DNA from: Synergistaceae bacterium
GTDB lineage: Bacteria > Synergistota > Synergistia > Synergistales > Synergistaceae
Reading direction: 5' to 3'
Assembly: GCA_021372895.1 (NCBI GenBank)
Contig: JAJFTP010000078.1
Span: 36,703-100,702, forward strand
DNA: 64,000 nucleotides
Shown: positions 34,630-43,568 of the stretch, piece by piece
Numbering within the stretch: the stretch's first letter is position 1
Layout of the letters: every line of letters starts with the position of its first letter
Translations under genes and position numbers: made by a program
The notes under the pieces: generated by a model
Seen by the model: only the letters and a program-made list of their open reading frames with translations
What the model was told of the DNA's origin: nothing
Database searches by the model: none

Positions 34630-35706
34630 ATGTCGTATCCGATTTTGAGAGTGCATCTGGATATTATGGAAAATAACATGCGGTCGATAGTTACAAAGTG
34701 CGCAGGGCACGGGATATCAGTGTGGGGGGTAACCAAGGGTCTGTCCGCACCGGTGGAACTGGCTGAGCGTATCGCTGGGACAGGCGTATCTGCGCTTGCT
34801 GACAGCAGGATAATGAACATACGCAGGATGAAAGAGGCCGGCATAAAAGTGCCGTTTGCGCTTATACGCATTCCTATGCGTTCCGAGCTTGAGGATGTTA
34901 TCAGCCTAGCCGACTATTCGCTTGTTTCGGATACAGGCACGCTGGCTGCGATGTCCAAAATATGCGAGAGTAAGAAGAAAGAACACAAGGTCCTTATAAT
35001 GACGGATATGGGTGATCTGCGCGAGGGGTTCTGGCCCGATGAGGCAGACGCGCTTGCTGAAGAATTAAAAAAACTCAGTCCGGCTCTGAAGATCGTCGGC
35101 ATCGGGGTCAACTTCGGCTGTGCGAGCGGTGTGTTGCCTTCAAGGGAGAGTCTTGGCAGGTTCGTTTCATTTGGCGAGACGCTCGAGTCAGCTTTGGGCC
35201 GGAGGCTTGATATATTCTCCGGCGGCGCTACGACGCGTTCACTGATCGCACTTGATGACGGATTATTCCCGCCGCGTGTGAATAACCTCAGAATAGGAGA
35301 GGGCTACCTTCTCGGGTCGGACAAATCCTCTGGTGTCATTGTCCCATGGCTTAAACAGAATACTATGGAGATAGAGGCGGAGCTTGTTGAAGTCCGCGTA
35401 AAGCCGACACTGCCGATAGGCGAGGTCGGCCGGGACGCTTTCGGCAATGTCCCTGTTTTTGAAGACAGGGGGAAGCGGCTGCGCGGGATACTTGCGATAG
35501 GCAGGCAGGACGTGAATATCGGCGGACTGAAGCCTCTCGATCAAGGTGTGCGCATAATCACGGCTTCAAGCGATCATCTGCTCGTAGATATTGAAGACTG
35601 CACGATACGCCCGAAAGTCGGGGACGTGCTCCGCTTCCATCCGGACTATCCGGCTATGCTTTCGTCGTCGACCTCTCCTTATGTTACAAAAATATTTGAA
35701 GGGTAA
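34630..35706 (+). CDS. Ornithine racemase-like PLP enzyme (alanine racemase N-terminal fold)
   Basis: A 358-residue amino acid racemase of the Orr/YhfX-like group. The N-terminal TIM-barrel carries the PLP Lys in WGVTKGLSAPVELA, and the barrel end has FSGGATTRSLIAL and RIGEGYLLG. The C-terminal domain GRDAFGNVPVFEDRGKR, then AIGRQDVNIGG and ASSDHLLVDIED, closely matches what I recall of clostridial ornithine racemase. Substrate is not certain; no other ornithine-degradation genes (oraSE, ord, ortAB) are here. AAATG start at 34630, with GACGGGAGTG upstream. The dehydratase paralogue follows after 9 bp. Confidence 0.82.
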   Translation: MSYPILRVHLDIMENNMRSIVTKCAGHGISVWGVTKGLSAPVELAERIAGTGVSALADSRIMNIRRMKEAGIKVPFALIRIPMRSELEDVISLADYSLVSDTGTLAAMSKICESKKKEHKVLIMTDMGDLREGFWPDEADALAEELKKLSPALKIVGIGVNFGCASGVLPSRESLGRFVSFGETLESALGRRLDIFSGGATTRSLIALDDGLFPPRVNNLRIGEGYLLGSDKSSGVIVPWLKQNTMEIEAELVEVRVKPTLPIGEVGRDAFGNVPVFEDRGKRLRGILAIGRQDVNIGGLKPLDQGVRIITASSDHLLVDIEDCTIRPKVGDVLRFHPDYPAMLSSSTSPYVTKIFEG

Positions 35707-35715
35707 TCACACAGA

Positions 35716-36693
35716 ATGTCATATGATGTGACGATCACAGATATTCTGCTTGCGGCCAGGTTTCTTAACGGCAGGATCAGGCGGACGCCTCTTGAATATT
35801 CTCCTGCGCTGAGCAGTATGACGGGCGCACAGGTCTGGCTGAAACTTGAAAATCAGCAGATTGCCGGTTCTTTTAAGCCTAGAGGCGCGTTTAATCGGAT
35901 GTTCGCGATGAGCGAAGAGGAACGAAAAAAGGGGGTCATAACCTGCTCCAGCGGCAACCACGCACAGGGCATGGCGATGGCGGCGCGTTCCCTCAAGACA
36001 CGGGCCGTGATATGTGTCCCCGGCCAGTGTCCGCAGATAAAACGCGATGCGATCATTGAAAGAGGCGGGGAGTATATCGAACTCCGCGTCATTGGGACCT
36101 ACTATGACGAGGCAGAGGCAGAGAGTATGAAAATGGCTGAGCGTGAAGGGCTGATATTCGTCTCAGCGTTTGATGACCCTTATATCTCGGCAGGGCAGGG
36201 GACTGTGGGGCTTGAGATGCTCCAGGACGAGCCTGAGCTTGATGTGATACTTTGCCAGATAAGCGGAGCCGGACTTATTCGCGGTGTTGCGACGGCCGCT
36301 AAGGCACTGAGGCCCGGAATAAAGGTCTGGGGGGTCCATGCGTCCGCTAATCCAGCCTGGCCGGAAGCTCTGAGGAGAGGCCGTGTTGAGCCTGTTGATG
36401 AGAGCATCAGCCTGGCCGATGCCCTTGGCGGCGGGGCATGTGAGAACCATTTGGATTTTGTAAGGAAAGAGCTTGAGGGGATCATCGGAGTTTCTGAGGA
36501 AGAGATAGCCCGAGGGATCCGTTTCATGTTCGAAAAACATCATCAGCTTGTCGAGGGCGCCGGTGCAGTCACAGTAGCTGCAGCTCTTGCGGGCAAGGTC
36601 AGCCTCAAGGGCATGAAAGTCGGGATAGTAGTATCCGGCGGTAACATCGGAGAAGAAAAATTTATCGCCGCGCTTGACAGCACGAGTAAATAG
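35716..36693 (+). CDS. Threonine dehydratase-family PLP enzyme, paralogue 2 (EutB/BhcB-like context)
   Basis: A 325-residue fold-type II PLP enzyme similar to the protein at 30975-31955. The PLP Lys motif GSFKPRGAF and SSGNHAQGMA are intact, but the usual tetraglycine phosphate loop is replaced by CQISGAGLIRG. It is followed after 6 bp by an ornithine cyclodeaminase-family gene. Adjacent dehydratase/OCD pairs are known as EutB-EutC (hydroxyectoine use) and BhcB-BhcD (beta-hydroxyaspartate cycle), so deamination of a hydroxy- or amino-acid to an imine that the partner reduces is a reasonable hypothesis. The substrate cannot be assigned. Confidence 0.85.
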   Translation: MSYDVTITDILLAARFLNGRIRRTPLEYSPALSSMTGAQVWLKLENQQIAGSFKPRGAFNRMFAMSEEERKKGVITCSSGNHAQGMAMAARSLKTRAVICVPGQCPQIKRDAIIERGGEYIELRVIGTYYDEAEAESMKMAEREGLIFVSAFDDPYISAGQGTVGLEMLQDEPELDVILCQISGAGLIRGVATAAKALRPGIKVWGVHASANPAWPEALRRGRVEPVDESISLADALGGGACENHLDFVRKELEGIIGVSEEEIARGIRFMFEKHHQLVEGAGAVTVAAALAGKVSLKGMKVGIVVSGGNIGEEKFIAALDSTSK

Positions 36694-36699
36694 GAGGAC

Positions 36700-37704
36700 A
36701 TGATGTACGAGATCCGTATAATTGATGCGGTACAGTTTCGCCGGCTTGTAACTATGGACGATGTGATACCCGGTGTTGAAGAGGTCTATCGGCTCTTCTC
36801 TTCAGGCAGGGCCGGGCTCTTTCCGGTAATAACCCATGAATTTGACCCAGGGCGGACGGACATGGATATAAAGTCAGGTTACATTGAGGGCGCCGGAATT
36901 TACGGACTTAAAATATTAGGGTGGAACCGCGACAATCCGAAACTTCTCGGAGTTCCTGCGCTCGCGGGGCTCATTATAGTTATGGATATCGAACGCCAGC
37001 AGCCTCTCGGCATATTGGAAGGAACGCCTGTAACTTTCCTGCGGACCGGAGCTGCCGGCGCGCTGGGGGCGCGTACTTTTGCCAGGCCCGAATCAGAAAA
37101 AGCCGTCATTGTGGGAGCGGGAGCACAGGGAAGGGCTCAGCTGATGGGTCTGTCGAAGGTCATGAAAAAGTTAAAGAATGTTGATGTTTTTGACGCGATA
37201 GATGAAGCCGCAGTTGCAATGGTCTCCGAGGTTTCTCCGAATTATCCGGATATCACAGTCAGGGCGAGATCTTTTGCCGAACTTGAGAAGTCTGTATGTG
37301 ATGCGGACATCGTAGTGACATGTACGCCTTCCAAAAAAGCCTTTATCAGAAAAGGCTGGCTAAATAAAGGCACGCACCTCAACACTATAGGGGCGGATAT
37401 GCCCGGGAAGCAGGAGATCGAATCTGAAATCGTCGCGTCAGCTAAAGTCTTTGGTGATTCACGCATACAGGTATCGCAGAAGGGGGAATGCCAGCACGCA
37501 GTGGCACAGGGCCTTATAAAGCCGGGATCCATAACAGAGATTGGCGAAGTCCTTAACGGAGTCAAGCCCGGCAGGACATCTGCCGAAGAGATAACCATGT
37601 TTGACGCCACCGGCATGGCGCTGCAGGATCTTATCACCGCTAAAACAGCGCTTGAGCGCGCTGCTTCAGAAAACTCAGGTACCGTCGTATTTATGGAACA
37701 ATAG
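36700..37704 (+). CDS. Ornithine cyclodeaminase / mu-crystallin family NAD(P)-dependent enzyme
   Basis: A 334-residue protein of the OCD/mu-crystallin family, which includes ornithine cyclodeaminase, alanine dehydrogenase, imine reductases and EutC/BhcD. Landmarks are SGYIEGAGIYGLKILGW, GTPVTFLRTGAAGALGAR, the dinucleotide loop VIVGAGAQGRAQL, and GTHLNTIGADMPGKQEI. GGAGGAC lies before ATG 36700. Placed directly after the dehydratase, it could reduce an imino acid product. A strong terminator follows, closing this transcription unit. Confidence 0.88.
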   Translation: MMYEIRIIDAVQFRRLVTMDDVIPGVEEVYRLFSSGRAGLFPVITHEFDPGRTDMDIKSGYIEGAGIYGLKILGWNRDNPKLLGVPALAGLIIVMDIERQQPLGILEGTPVTFLRTGAAGALGARTFARPESEKAVIVGAGAQGRAQLMGLSKVMKKLKNVDVFDAIDEAAVAMVSEVSPNYPDITVRARSFAELEKSVCDADIVVTCTPSKKAFIRKGWLNKGTHLNTIGADMPGKQEIESEIVASAKVFGDSRIQVSQKGECQHAVAQGLIKPGSITEIGEVLNGVKPGRTSAEEITMFDATGMALQDLITAKTALERAASENSGTVVFMEQ

Positions 37705-37747
37705 CAAAAAGCATAACAAACAAAAATGTAGCACACATCTCGTCAAT

Positions 37748-37790
37748 AACACCGCGGTATTTTCTGCGCAGAATGATACCGCAGTGTTTT
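37748..37790 (+). terminator. Rho-independent terminator after the OCD gene
   Basis: AACACCGCGGTAT (37748-37760) pairs with ATACCGCAGTGTT (37776-37788) with one mismatch, around a small CTGCGCAG inner hairpin, followed by TTTTGTG. Confidence 0.7.
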
Positions 37791-37899
37791 GTGTCTGCAT
37801 CAAAGCGCAGTGCCTTTCTTGTGCCGCCGGATCGTAAAACTATGCAAGGGCAGAAATTATTGACCATAATACTTTAGCGTACAGAGAGGTGCGTAGCGG

Positions 37900-38802
37900 A
37901 TGAATAACTATTGGCGGGGAGTAATACTGGCCCTTCTTGCGGCGATATGCTGGGGTGTGATCAGCCCTATCGCGAAGGTATTTTACGGTGTCGGGATAAG
38001 TCTGATGTCGGTTATGGTGTTTCGAGCATTTTTCGTTGTTGCGGTTATGGGGCCGTGGCTTTACTTTACAAAGGGAAGTACCGTGTTTATGCCGACCCGC
38101 CCTATGCTGCGCTTCTATCTCCTATCAGGTGTCCTGTCCGTCGTCTGCTCCGGAGGGGGATTTCTTATGTCGCTGAATTATCTCTCCGTGGCGGAAGCGC
38201 TGATACTTCATTATACGTTTCCTCTTGTGACCCTGCTTGGCTCCCTCTGCATAACCCAGGAAAAACCCACGAAACTCCAGGTGATTTCCGGTTTTTTGAT
38301 AATAGTCGGTGTTTATTCAGGCATGGTCGGCGGTGAAAAAACCTTCTCAGGACTCTCTATCCCAGGGCTTATGTGGGGTCTGCTTGCTGTCATAGGCATA
38401 TCAGGCCAGGCTCTTGCAGCCCGCCGTGTTGCAAAGGGTCAGCAGTCCGACCAGATGACACTGCTTTTTTTCGCCCACCTCTTCGGCGGTATCATTCTTG
38501 GACTATGCAAAAGTGTTTTCGTGGGCTGGGCTGACATTGCCAGCTTCACGCCTCAATTATTCGGACTGATGGTATTCCAGTCTCTCAGCGGCAGCCTCAT
38601 CGCATACGGGTTTTTCTACACCGCGCTTAAGTACATCCCTGCTGCCACCGTAAGCCTTCTTTGCACGCTTGAGATAGTTGTCGCCGTAGGGCTGACGGGG
38701 CTTGCTCTCGGTCAGAACCCGTCGGCACAGGAGGTCTTTGGCTGTGCTGTCATAATGGTTGCTATAATTTGTGCCACGGTCAGACCTGATAATTCCAACT
38801 GA
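37900..38802 (+). CDS. EamA/DMT-family permease
   Basis: A 300-residue membrane protein with ten predicted helices in two EamA repeats (about 5-140 and 155-295). Members export amino acids, metabolites or transport nucleotide precursors. The first repeat has the family's AAICWGVISPIAKVF and AEALILHYTFPLVT blocks. Placement between the dehydratase/OCD cluster and an NSS importer suggests efflux of a related amino acid or by-product; this is inference. ATG 37900 follows GGTGCGTAGCGG. Confidence 0.85.
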   Translation: MNNYWRGVILALLAAICWGVISPIAKVFYGVGISLMSVMVFRAFFVVAVMGPWLYFTKGSTVFMPTRPMLRFYLLSGVLSVVCSGGGFLMSLNYLSVAEALILHYTFPLVTLLGSLCITQEKPTKLQVISGFLIIVGVYSGMVGGEKTFSGLSIPGLMWGLLAVIGISGQALAARRVAKGQQSDQMTLLFFAHLFGGIILGLCKSVFVGWADIASFTPQLFGLMVFQSLSGSLIAYGFFYTALKYIPAATVSLLCTLEIVVAVGLTGLALGQNPSAQEVFGCAVIMVAIICATVRPDNSN

Positions 38803-38823
38803 TTATAAAGCAAAAATGATATA

Positions 38824-38852
38824 TTGACTAATTTTAGGTATATTGGTGTAAA
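38824..38852 (+). promoter_or_regulatory. Candidate sigma70 promoter of the NSS transporter gene
   Basis: TTGACT (38824-38829), 17 bp, TGTAAA (38847-38852). Confidence 0.55.
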
Positions 38853-38919
38853 ATTGAGTCGCATTTTTTATAGATTACTCCAAATTCTTTATTATGATTT
38901 TATTGAGGAGGAGATTGTA

Positions 38920-40332
38920 ATGTCAAAACAGGCAGGCAAGAGGGATGGATTCAGTTCCAGCCTTACTGCGCTTATGGTCGCACTTGGTTCGGCAGTAGGT
39001 CTTGGCAACATCTGGAAATTTCCGTACATGACGGGGACCGGCGGAGGCGGTGCCTTTCTTGTCCTTTATCTGTTCTTCGTATTTATGGTCGCTGTTCCTA
39101 TTATGATCAGTGAATTTGTCATTGGACGCCGTTCAAGGCTTAATGCCGTAGGCGCTTTCAAAAAGCTCGACAAAAACCCCAATTCTCCGTGGTCCGGTAT
39201 CGGATTTATGGGAGCTCTTTCCGCATACCTTATCATGTTCTTCTACAGCTGTGTGGCAGGCTGGGTTTACTTCTATACCTTCAAGGCCGCAATAGGCGCA
39301 TTTTCCGGTGTCACGACTGCAACAGCTGCCGCTATGTTCGGCAGCGCGATAGGTGCAGGGACAGCGGGCGGAAGCTTCTTCTCCTGGGCGGTGCTTTCAC
39401 CGATTTTCTGGCAGGTGCTGGTCCTTTGCGTCATAGGTACGATCATCTCACTGGGGGTTTCAAGCGGCATTGAAAAGGCTATTAAGATAATGATGCCTGC
39501 GCTTTTTATGCTTCTTATAATCTGTGCTATCCGCGCTCTTACACTTCCGGGCGCCGCAGACGGGCTTCGCTTCCTTTTTCATGTGGATTTCTCACAGATA
39601 ACGCCGGCAGTTGTACTCGGAGCGATGGGGCTTGCGTTCTTCAAGCTTTCTTTGGGCATGGGCACAATGATAACCTACGGCTCATATTTTACCGAAGACT
39701 CCGACCTTTCGACCGCTCCTCTCAAGATAGCGATCGCAGATATATGTGTTTCGATGCTGGCCGGACTTGCAATTTTCCCTACAGTTTTCTCGTTCGGGCT
39801 TGAACCAGGTGCCGGCCCCGGGCTTCTCTTCATAACGATACCGCTTGTCTTCTCTCAGATGCCATTCGGGCAGGTGCTGCTCTTTGCATTTTTCCTCCTG
39901 ACATCATTTGCCGCAAACGGAGCAATGCTCTCCCTTGTTGAAGTGCCGACAGTATGGATGTCGGAAGAATTCAACATGCCGCGTAAGAAGGCGGCTTTGC
40001 TGAACTGTGTGATAATGGGCATAGTCGGTATCCTTGCCGCCGGTTCCGCCGACGGCACAAGTTTCTTCGGCGGTATCAAAGTCATGGGCAGAGGATTTTT
40101 CGATATTTTTGACTTCCTGTCTTCCAACGTCTTTATGCCTCTCGGCGGACTTTTCATTGCTCTGTACGCCGGTTACAAGATGAAGGAAAAAGATCTGAGG
40201 GACGAGCTCACTAACCATGGCAAACTCCACAACGAAGGAAAAGTACAGTTTATCCGTTTTCTGCTTCGCTATGTGACACCGATCCTCGTTCTCCTGATCT
40301 TCCTTAATTCGGTTGGCATCATAAAGTATTAA
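38920..40332 (+). CDS. Sodium-dependent amino acid transporter (NSS/SNF family)
   Basis: A 470-residue NSS protein. TM1 carries the Na+/substrate signature GSAVGLGNIWKFPYMTGTGGGGAF, split here as GSAVGLGNIW and FPYMTGTGGGG. About eleven to twelve transmembrane helices follow, consistent with LeuT-like bacterial members. The start at 38920 has GAGGAGGAG upstream and is preferred to the longer frame from 38824, which begins in the promoter. The C-terminal third matches the partial transporter at 1-426. The substrate is unknown; tryptophan, tyrosine, leucine and glycine carriers all exist in the family. A terminator follows. Confidence 0.93.
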   Translation: MSKQAGKRDGFSSSLTALMVALGSAVGLGNIWKFPYMTGTGGGGAFLVLYLFFVFMVAVPIMISEFVIGRRSRLNAVGAFKKLDKNPNSPWSGIGFMGALSAYLIMFFYSCVAGWVYFYTFKAAIGAFSGVTTATAAAMFGSAIGAGTAGGSFFSWAVLSPIFWQVLVLCVIGTIISLGVSSGIEKAIKIMMPALFMLLIICAIRALTLPGAADGLRFLFHVDFSQITPAVVLGAMGLAFFKLSLGMGTMITYGSYFTEDSDLSTAPLKIAIADICVSMLAGLAIFPTVFSFGLEPGAGPGLLFITIPLVFSQMPFGQVLLFAFFLLTSFAANGAMLSLVEVPTVWMSEEFNMPRKKAALLNCVIMGIVGILAAGSADGTSFFGGIKVMGRGFFDIFDFLSSNVFMPLGGLFIALYAGYKMKEKDLRDELTNHGKLHNEGKVQFIRFLLRYVTPILVLLIFLNSVGIIKY

Positions 40333-40383
40333 AGTAAAGACGGAGCCTTAACATAAGCATCAGTGTCTGATTTTAAAACATCT

Positions 40384-40433
40384 GCGGCAGGTTTGAAGAC
40401 ATATTTTGCTTGAGTCTTCTGCCCGCCGCTTTA
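40384..40433. terminator. Terminator between NSS transporter and convergent FAD dehydrogenase
   Basis: GCGGCAGG..GAAGAC (from 40384) pairs with GTCTTC..GCCGC (to 40429), followed by TTTATAAT. Confidence 0.6.
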
Positions 40434-40463
40434 TAATATCCCGCAGCGCAGGATAGAAATTCC

Positions 40464-41855
40464 TCAGTCTTCGGAAAGCATTGAGCGTGCGGCCCAGAGG
40501 CCGGACGCAGATGCCTGTATCACGCCGCGTGTGACTCCTGCCCCGTCTCCGGCGGCATAGAGACCTGGGATGGAGGTCCGAAGGCCTTTGTCCAAGGCGA
40601 CTTTGAGGCTGTAGAATTTTACCTCGACCCCGTAGAGCAGCGTGTGTCTGCCGTTGACTCCCGGAATGATGTTGTCCAGGGCAGCGAGCATCTCCATTAT
40701 GCCTACCAGGTGTCTGTATGGAAGGACGTAAGCCAAATCGCCGGGCTCGGCGCTTTCAAGCGTCGGCTTTATGAGTCCGCGCGCTATGCGGTCATGTGTT
40801 GAACGGCGTCCTTTGCGCAGATCTCCAAGGCGCTGAACGAGTATGCCGCCGCCAAGCATATTGGCGAGGCGTGCTATGTGGCTCCCGTATCCTATCGGAT
40901 CATTGAAGGGCTTTGTAAACTTTGTCGAGACCAGTATTGCAAAGTTCGTGTTTTCTGTCTTTTTGTCATTCTCCCTGTTCGAGTGTCCGTTTACCGTAAG
41001 GATGTTGTGGTGGCTCTGGAACTCCGTAGTGACTTCACCGTGAGGGCACATACAGAATGTGCGCACCTTGTCGTCAAACGTAGGAGTGTCAAAAAGCGCT
41101 TTGATCTCGTAGAACTGGTCTGTGATGTCCTCCGCCCACGCCGAGGGTATCTCCACTCTTACGCCTATGTCTACCGGAAGCGATTCTATATTAAGTCCGA
41201 GGCTGTGAATGGTCTTTTCCATCCAGGCCGCACCCTCGCGTCCGGGTGCCAGAAGCACGCGTTTTGCAAATATTTCTTCTTCGCTTTCGAGCGCTACTCC
41301 TGCCACAGAGCCGTCAGTGTTTAGGAGCACCCTGTCGACAGGCGTATTTGTCCTCACGTCGCAGTGATCCTTTATTGTCTCATATATGGCGCCTAGGATT
41401 AATTTTGACCGGTCCGTACCCATATGCCGTATCTTGGCGGGGATTATATCAAGTCCTGCCTGCAGCGCCAGCGCTATGATTTTTTTTGCATGTTCACCAT
41501 TGGGTTCGAAGAGTGTTGTGCTTGCCCCGTGGTCAAGGTATACTTTGTCCGCTTCGTCTATTAAGGAGAGAAGCTGCTGGTGTCCGCAGTATTCTTCGAG
41601 GTTACCGCCGAACTCCGGGGTAAGGGTAAGTTTCCCGTCACTGAATGCGCCTGCCCCGCCCCATCCGCAGACCACGTTGCACGGGTTGCAGTGCAAGCAC
41701 TCCTTGGCCCCCATTTTCATAGGACATATACGGGCCTCAATGGGGCGTCCCTTGTCCAGGATAACGACCTTCTTGCCCTTGCCTATAAGCTCCAGTGCGG
41801 CGAAAAGCCCTGCAGGTCCGGCCCCGACTATAATAGCATCATATGTATCGTTCAT
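40464..41855 (-). CDS. FAD-dependent dehydrogenase (NAD(P)/FAD oxidoreductase family)
   Basis: A 463-residue flavoprotein. The N-terminal dinucleotide fold DAIIVGAGPAGLFAALEL binds FAD. A Cys-rich segment ECLHCNPCNVVCGWGGAGAFSDGK follows at about residues 50-80, and the C terminus GLYAAGDGAGVTRGVIQASASGLWAARS closes the FAD site. This belongs to the uncharacterised FAD-dependent dehydrogenase family (COG2509). Substrate unknown. The third in-frame ATG at 41855 was chosen because GGGGGA is then seven bases away. Confidence 0.85.
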   Translation of the reverse strand: MNDTYDAIIVGAGPAGLFAALELIGKGKKVVILDKGRPIEARICPMKMGAKECLHCNPCNVVCGWGGAGAFSDGKLTLTPEFGGNLEEYCGHQQLLSLIDEADKVYLDHGASTTLFEPNGEHAKKIIALALQAGLDIIPAKIRHMGTDRSKLILGAIYETIKDHCDVRTNTPVDRVLLNTDGSVAGVALESEEEIFAKRVLLAPGREGAAWMEKTIHSLGLNIESLPVDIGVRVEIPSAWAEDITDQFYEIKALFDTPTFDDKVRTFCMCPHGEVTTEFQSHHNILTVNGHSNRENDKKTENTNFAILVSTKFTKPFNDPIGYGSHIARLANMLGGGILVQRLGDLRKGRRSTHDRIARGLIKPTLESAEPGDLAYVLPYRHLVGIMEMLAALDNIIPGVNGRHTLLYGVEVKFYSLKVALDKGLRTSIPGLYAAGDGAGVTRGVIQASASGLWAARSMLSED

Positions 41856-42084
41856 TGACATTCCCCCATACATCACAGGCTGGGCGTTCTACCGGTAAAG
41901 TATAGCAGAAAATAGAATGTATTTTGTACTTGTTTTCTATATACCGCTGTGATGCTGCTGGGAGCTTTTTATTTTCTGTAAAAATATAGAATGTCGGCAT
42001 AAATCACCTTTAATAAAGATTAAATAGTGTTATTATTATCAGTATTGTAATAGCTGCAGGTTACATTTATGGGGGGAATTTTTT

Positions 42085-43554
42085 GTGAATATAAGAACGC
42101 CTGAAGACGGGTTTAGTCCGGAATCTGCCGACGTTATAGGAATACTTGTATATGAGGCGGAGCCTGATACGGTATGCCTTGATCCGCTTCGTGCGGAGAT
42201 GCGTGACTTATGCCGCCGCAACATTATGAATGAAGGTTTTAAAGGCAAGGCCGGAACATCCTTAAAGATATCGGTTGCCGATAAGGCTAAAGCTGTGAGG
42301 ACGGTAGTCCTCTGCGGTCTTGGTGAGGAAGACGGGAACGACGGGGACAAAATACGCGAGTGTGTGTTTAACGTAGTGAGAGAAGCGGCATCAAAAGGAC
42401 TTGTGAATACAGCCATTTACCTTCCGAAGGCATGTGAAAAAAATAGTTCGTGTTCTGCAGCGGAGGGGGCGGTGCTTGGCAGCTACAGATTCGACAAATA
42501 TCTGACTCGCGAAGCTGACGACAGGTTCAAACGCGTAGAGAACGTCGTTGTAATAGACGGTAACGAAGATGGTCTGCGCGAGGGATACATCCTTGCCGAG
42601 TCCCAGTGCTACACGAGGGATATAGCCAATGAGCCCGGTAACGTCGTGACTCCGCAGGTGCTGGCGGAAAAGGCATCAGAGCTGGCTGAGGAGCTTGGTC
42701 TTGGGTGTGAGATATGGGATCAAGAGCGCATCTTAAGCGAGAAGATGAACGCCTATTATGCTGTGGCTCGCGGCTCTGCTAATCCGCCGAGGTTTATCCA
42801 TCTTACATGGACCCCGAAGGGGGAATGCAGAGGCCACATAGCCTTGGTCGGCAAGGGGCTGACGTTTGACAGCGGCGGTCTTGACATAAAACCATCAGAA
42901 CACATGACGACCATGAAGGGGGACAAGAGCGGCGCCTGTGCGGTTTTAGGGGCTATCCGCGCCGCGGCATTGCTTGAGCTTCCTTGGAAGGTCTCAGTCA
43001 TCATAGCGGCTGCTGAAAACATGCCTGGAGGCAGTGCCTACAGGCCTGACGATATCCTTCGTGCACGGAACGGCAAGACTATAGAAATTAACAATACGGA
43101 CGCAGAGGGCCGCCTGACTCTGGCTGACGCGCTCTGTTATGCGTCTGAACTCAAACCGGATAAGATCATCGACATAGCTACACTGACAGGCGCATGTGCC
43201 GTAGCGCTCGGCTCGACTACTGCCGGTCTCTTTACCAACAACGATGGATTTGCGGAAATTGTTCTCTCTGCGGCGAAGCAGAGCGGAGAGCGTTTCTGGA
43301 AGCTGCCCATGGACGACCCCAACCTGCGCAAGGCGATAAAATCACCTGTGGCTGATATGGTCAATTCAGGTGGGCGCTATGGGGGAGCGATAACAGCCGC
43401 CATGTTCCTGGAAGCATTTGTCGATAAGGATATCCCATGGGTCCACCTTGACATTGCTGCAGCGGATTTTGTAAAGGACCCGTGGAGCTACTATGTTAAT
43501 GGGGCGTCCGGTTTCGGAATGAGGACTCTTGCGGCTTTGATAATGAAACTTTAA
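42085..43554 (+). CDS. pepA: Leucyl aminopeptidase, M17 family (PepA)
   Basis: A 489-residue cytosolic metallo-aminopeptidase with two-zinc active site. The catalytic C domain (from about 170) contains LVGKGLTFDSGGLDIKPS, MKGDKSGACAVLGA and the M17 signature NTDAEGRLTLADAL. GTG 42085 has GGGGGGAA upstream. It is followed after 14 bp by an amidohydrolase gene, with which it probably forms an operon serving peptide catabolism. Confidence 0.95.
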   Translation: MNIRTPEDGFSPESADVIGILVYEAEPDTVCLDPLRAEMRDLCRRNIMNEGFKGKAGTSLKISVADKAKAVRTVVLCGLGEEDGNDGDKIRECVFNVVREAASKGLVNTAIYLPKACEKNSSCSAAEGAVLGSYRFDKYLTREADDRFKRVENVVVIDGNEDGLREGYILAESQCYTRDIANEPGNVVTPQVLAEKASELAEELGLGCEIWDQERILSEKMNAYYAVARGSANPPRFIHLTWTPKGECRGHIALVGKGLTFDSGGLDIKPSEHMTTMKGDKSGACAVLGAIRAAALLELPWKVSVIIAAAENMPGGSAYRPDDILRARNGKTIEINNTDAEGRLTLADALCYASELKPDKIIDIATLTGACAVALGSTTAGLFTNNDGFAEIVLSAAKQSGERFWKLPMDDPNLRKAIKSPVADMVNSGGRYGGAITAAMFLEAFVDKDIPWVHLDIAAADFVKDPWSYYVNGASGFGMRTLAALIMKL

Positions 43555-43568
43555 GGTGGTGCCGGCTG

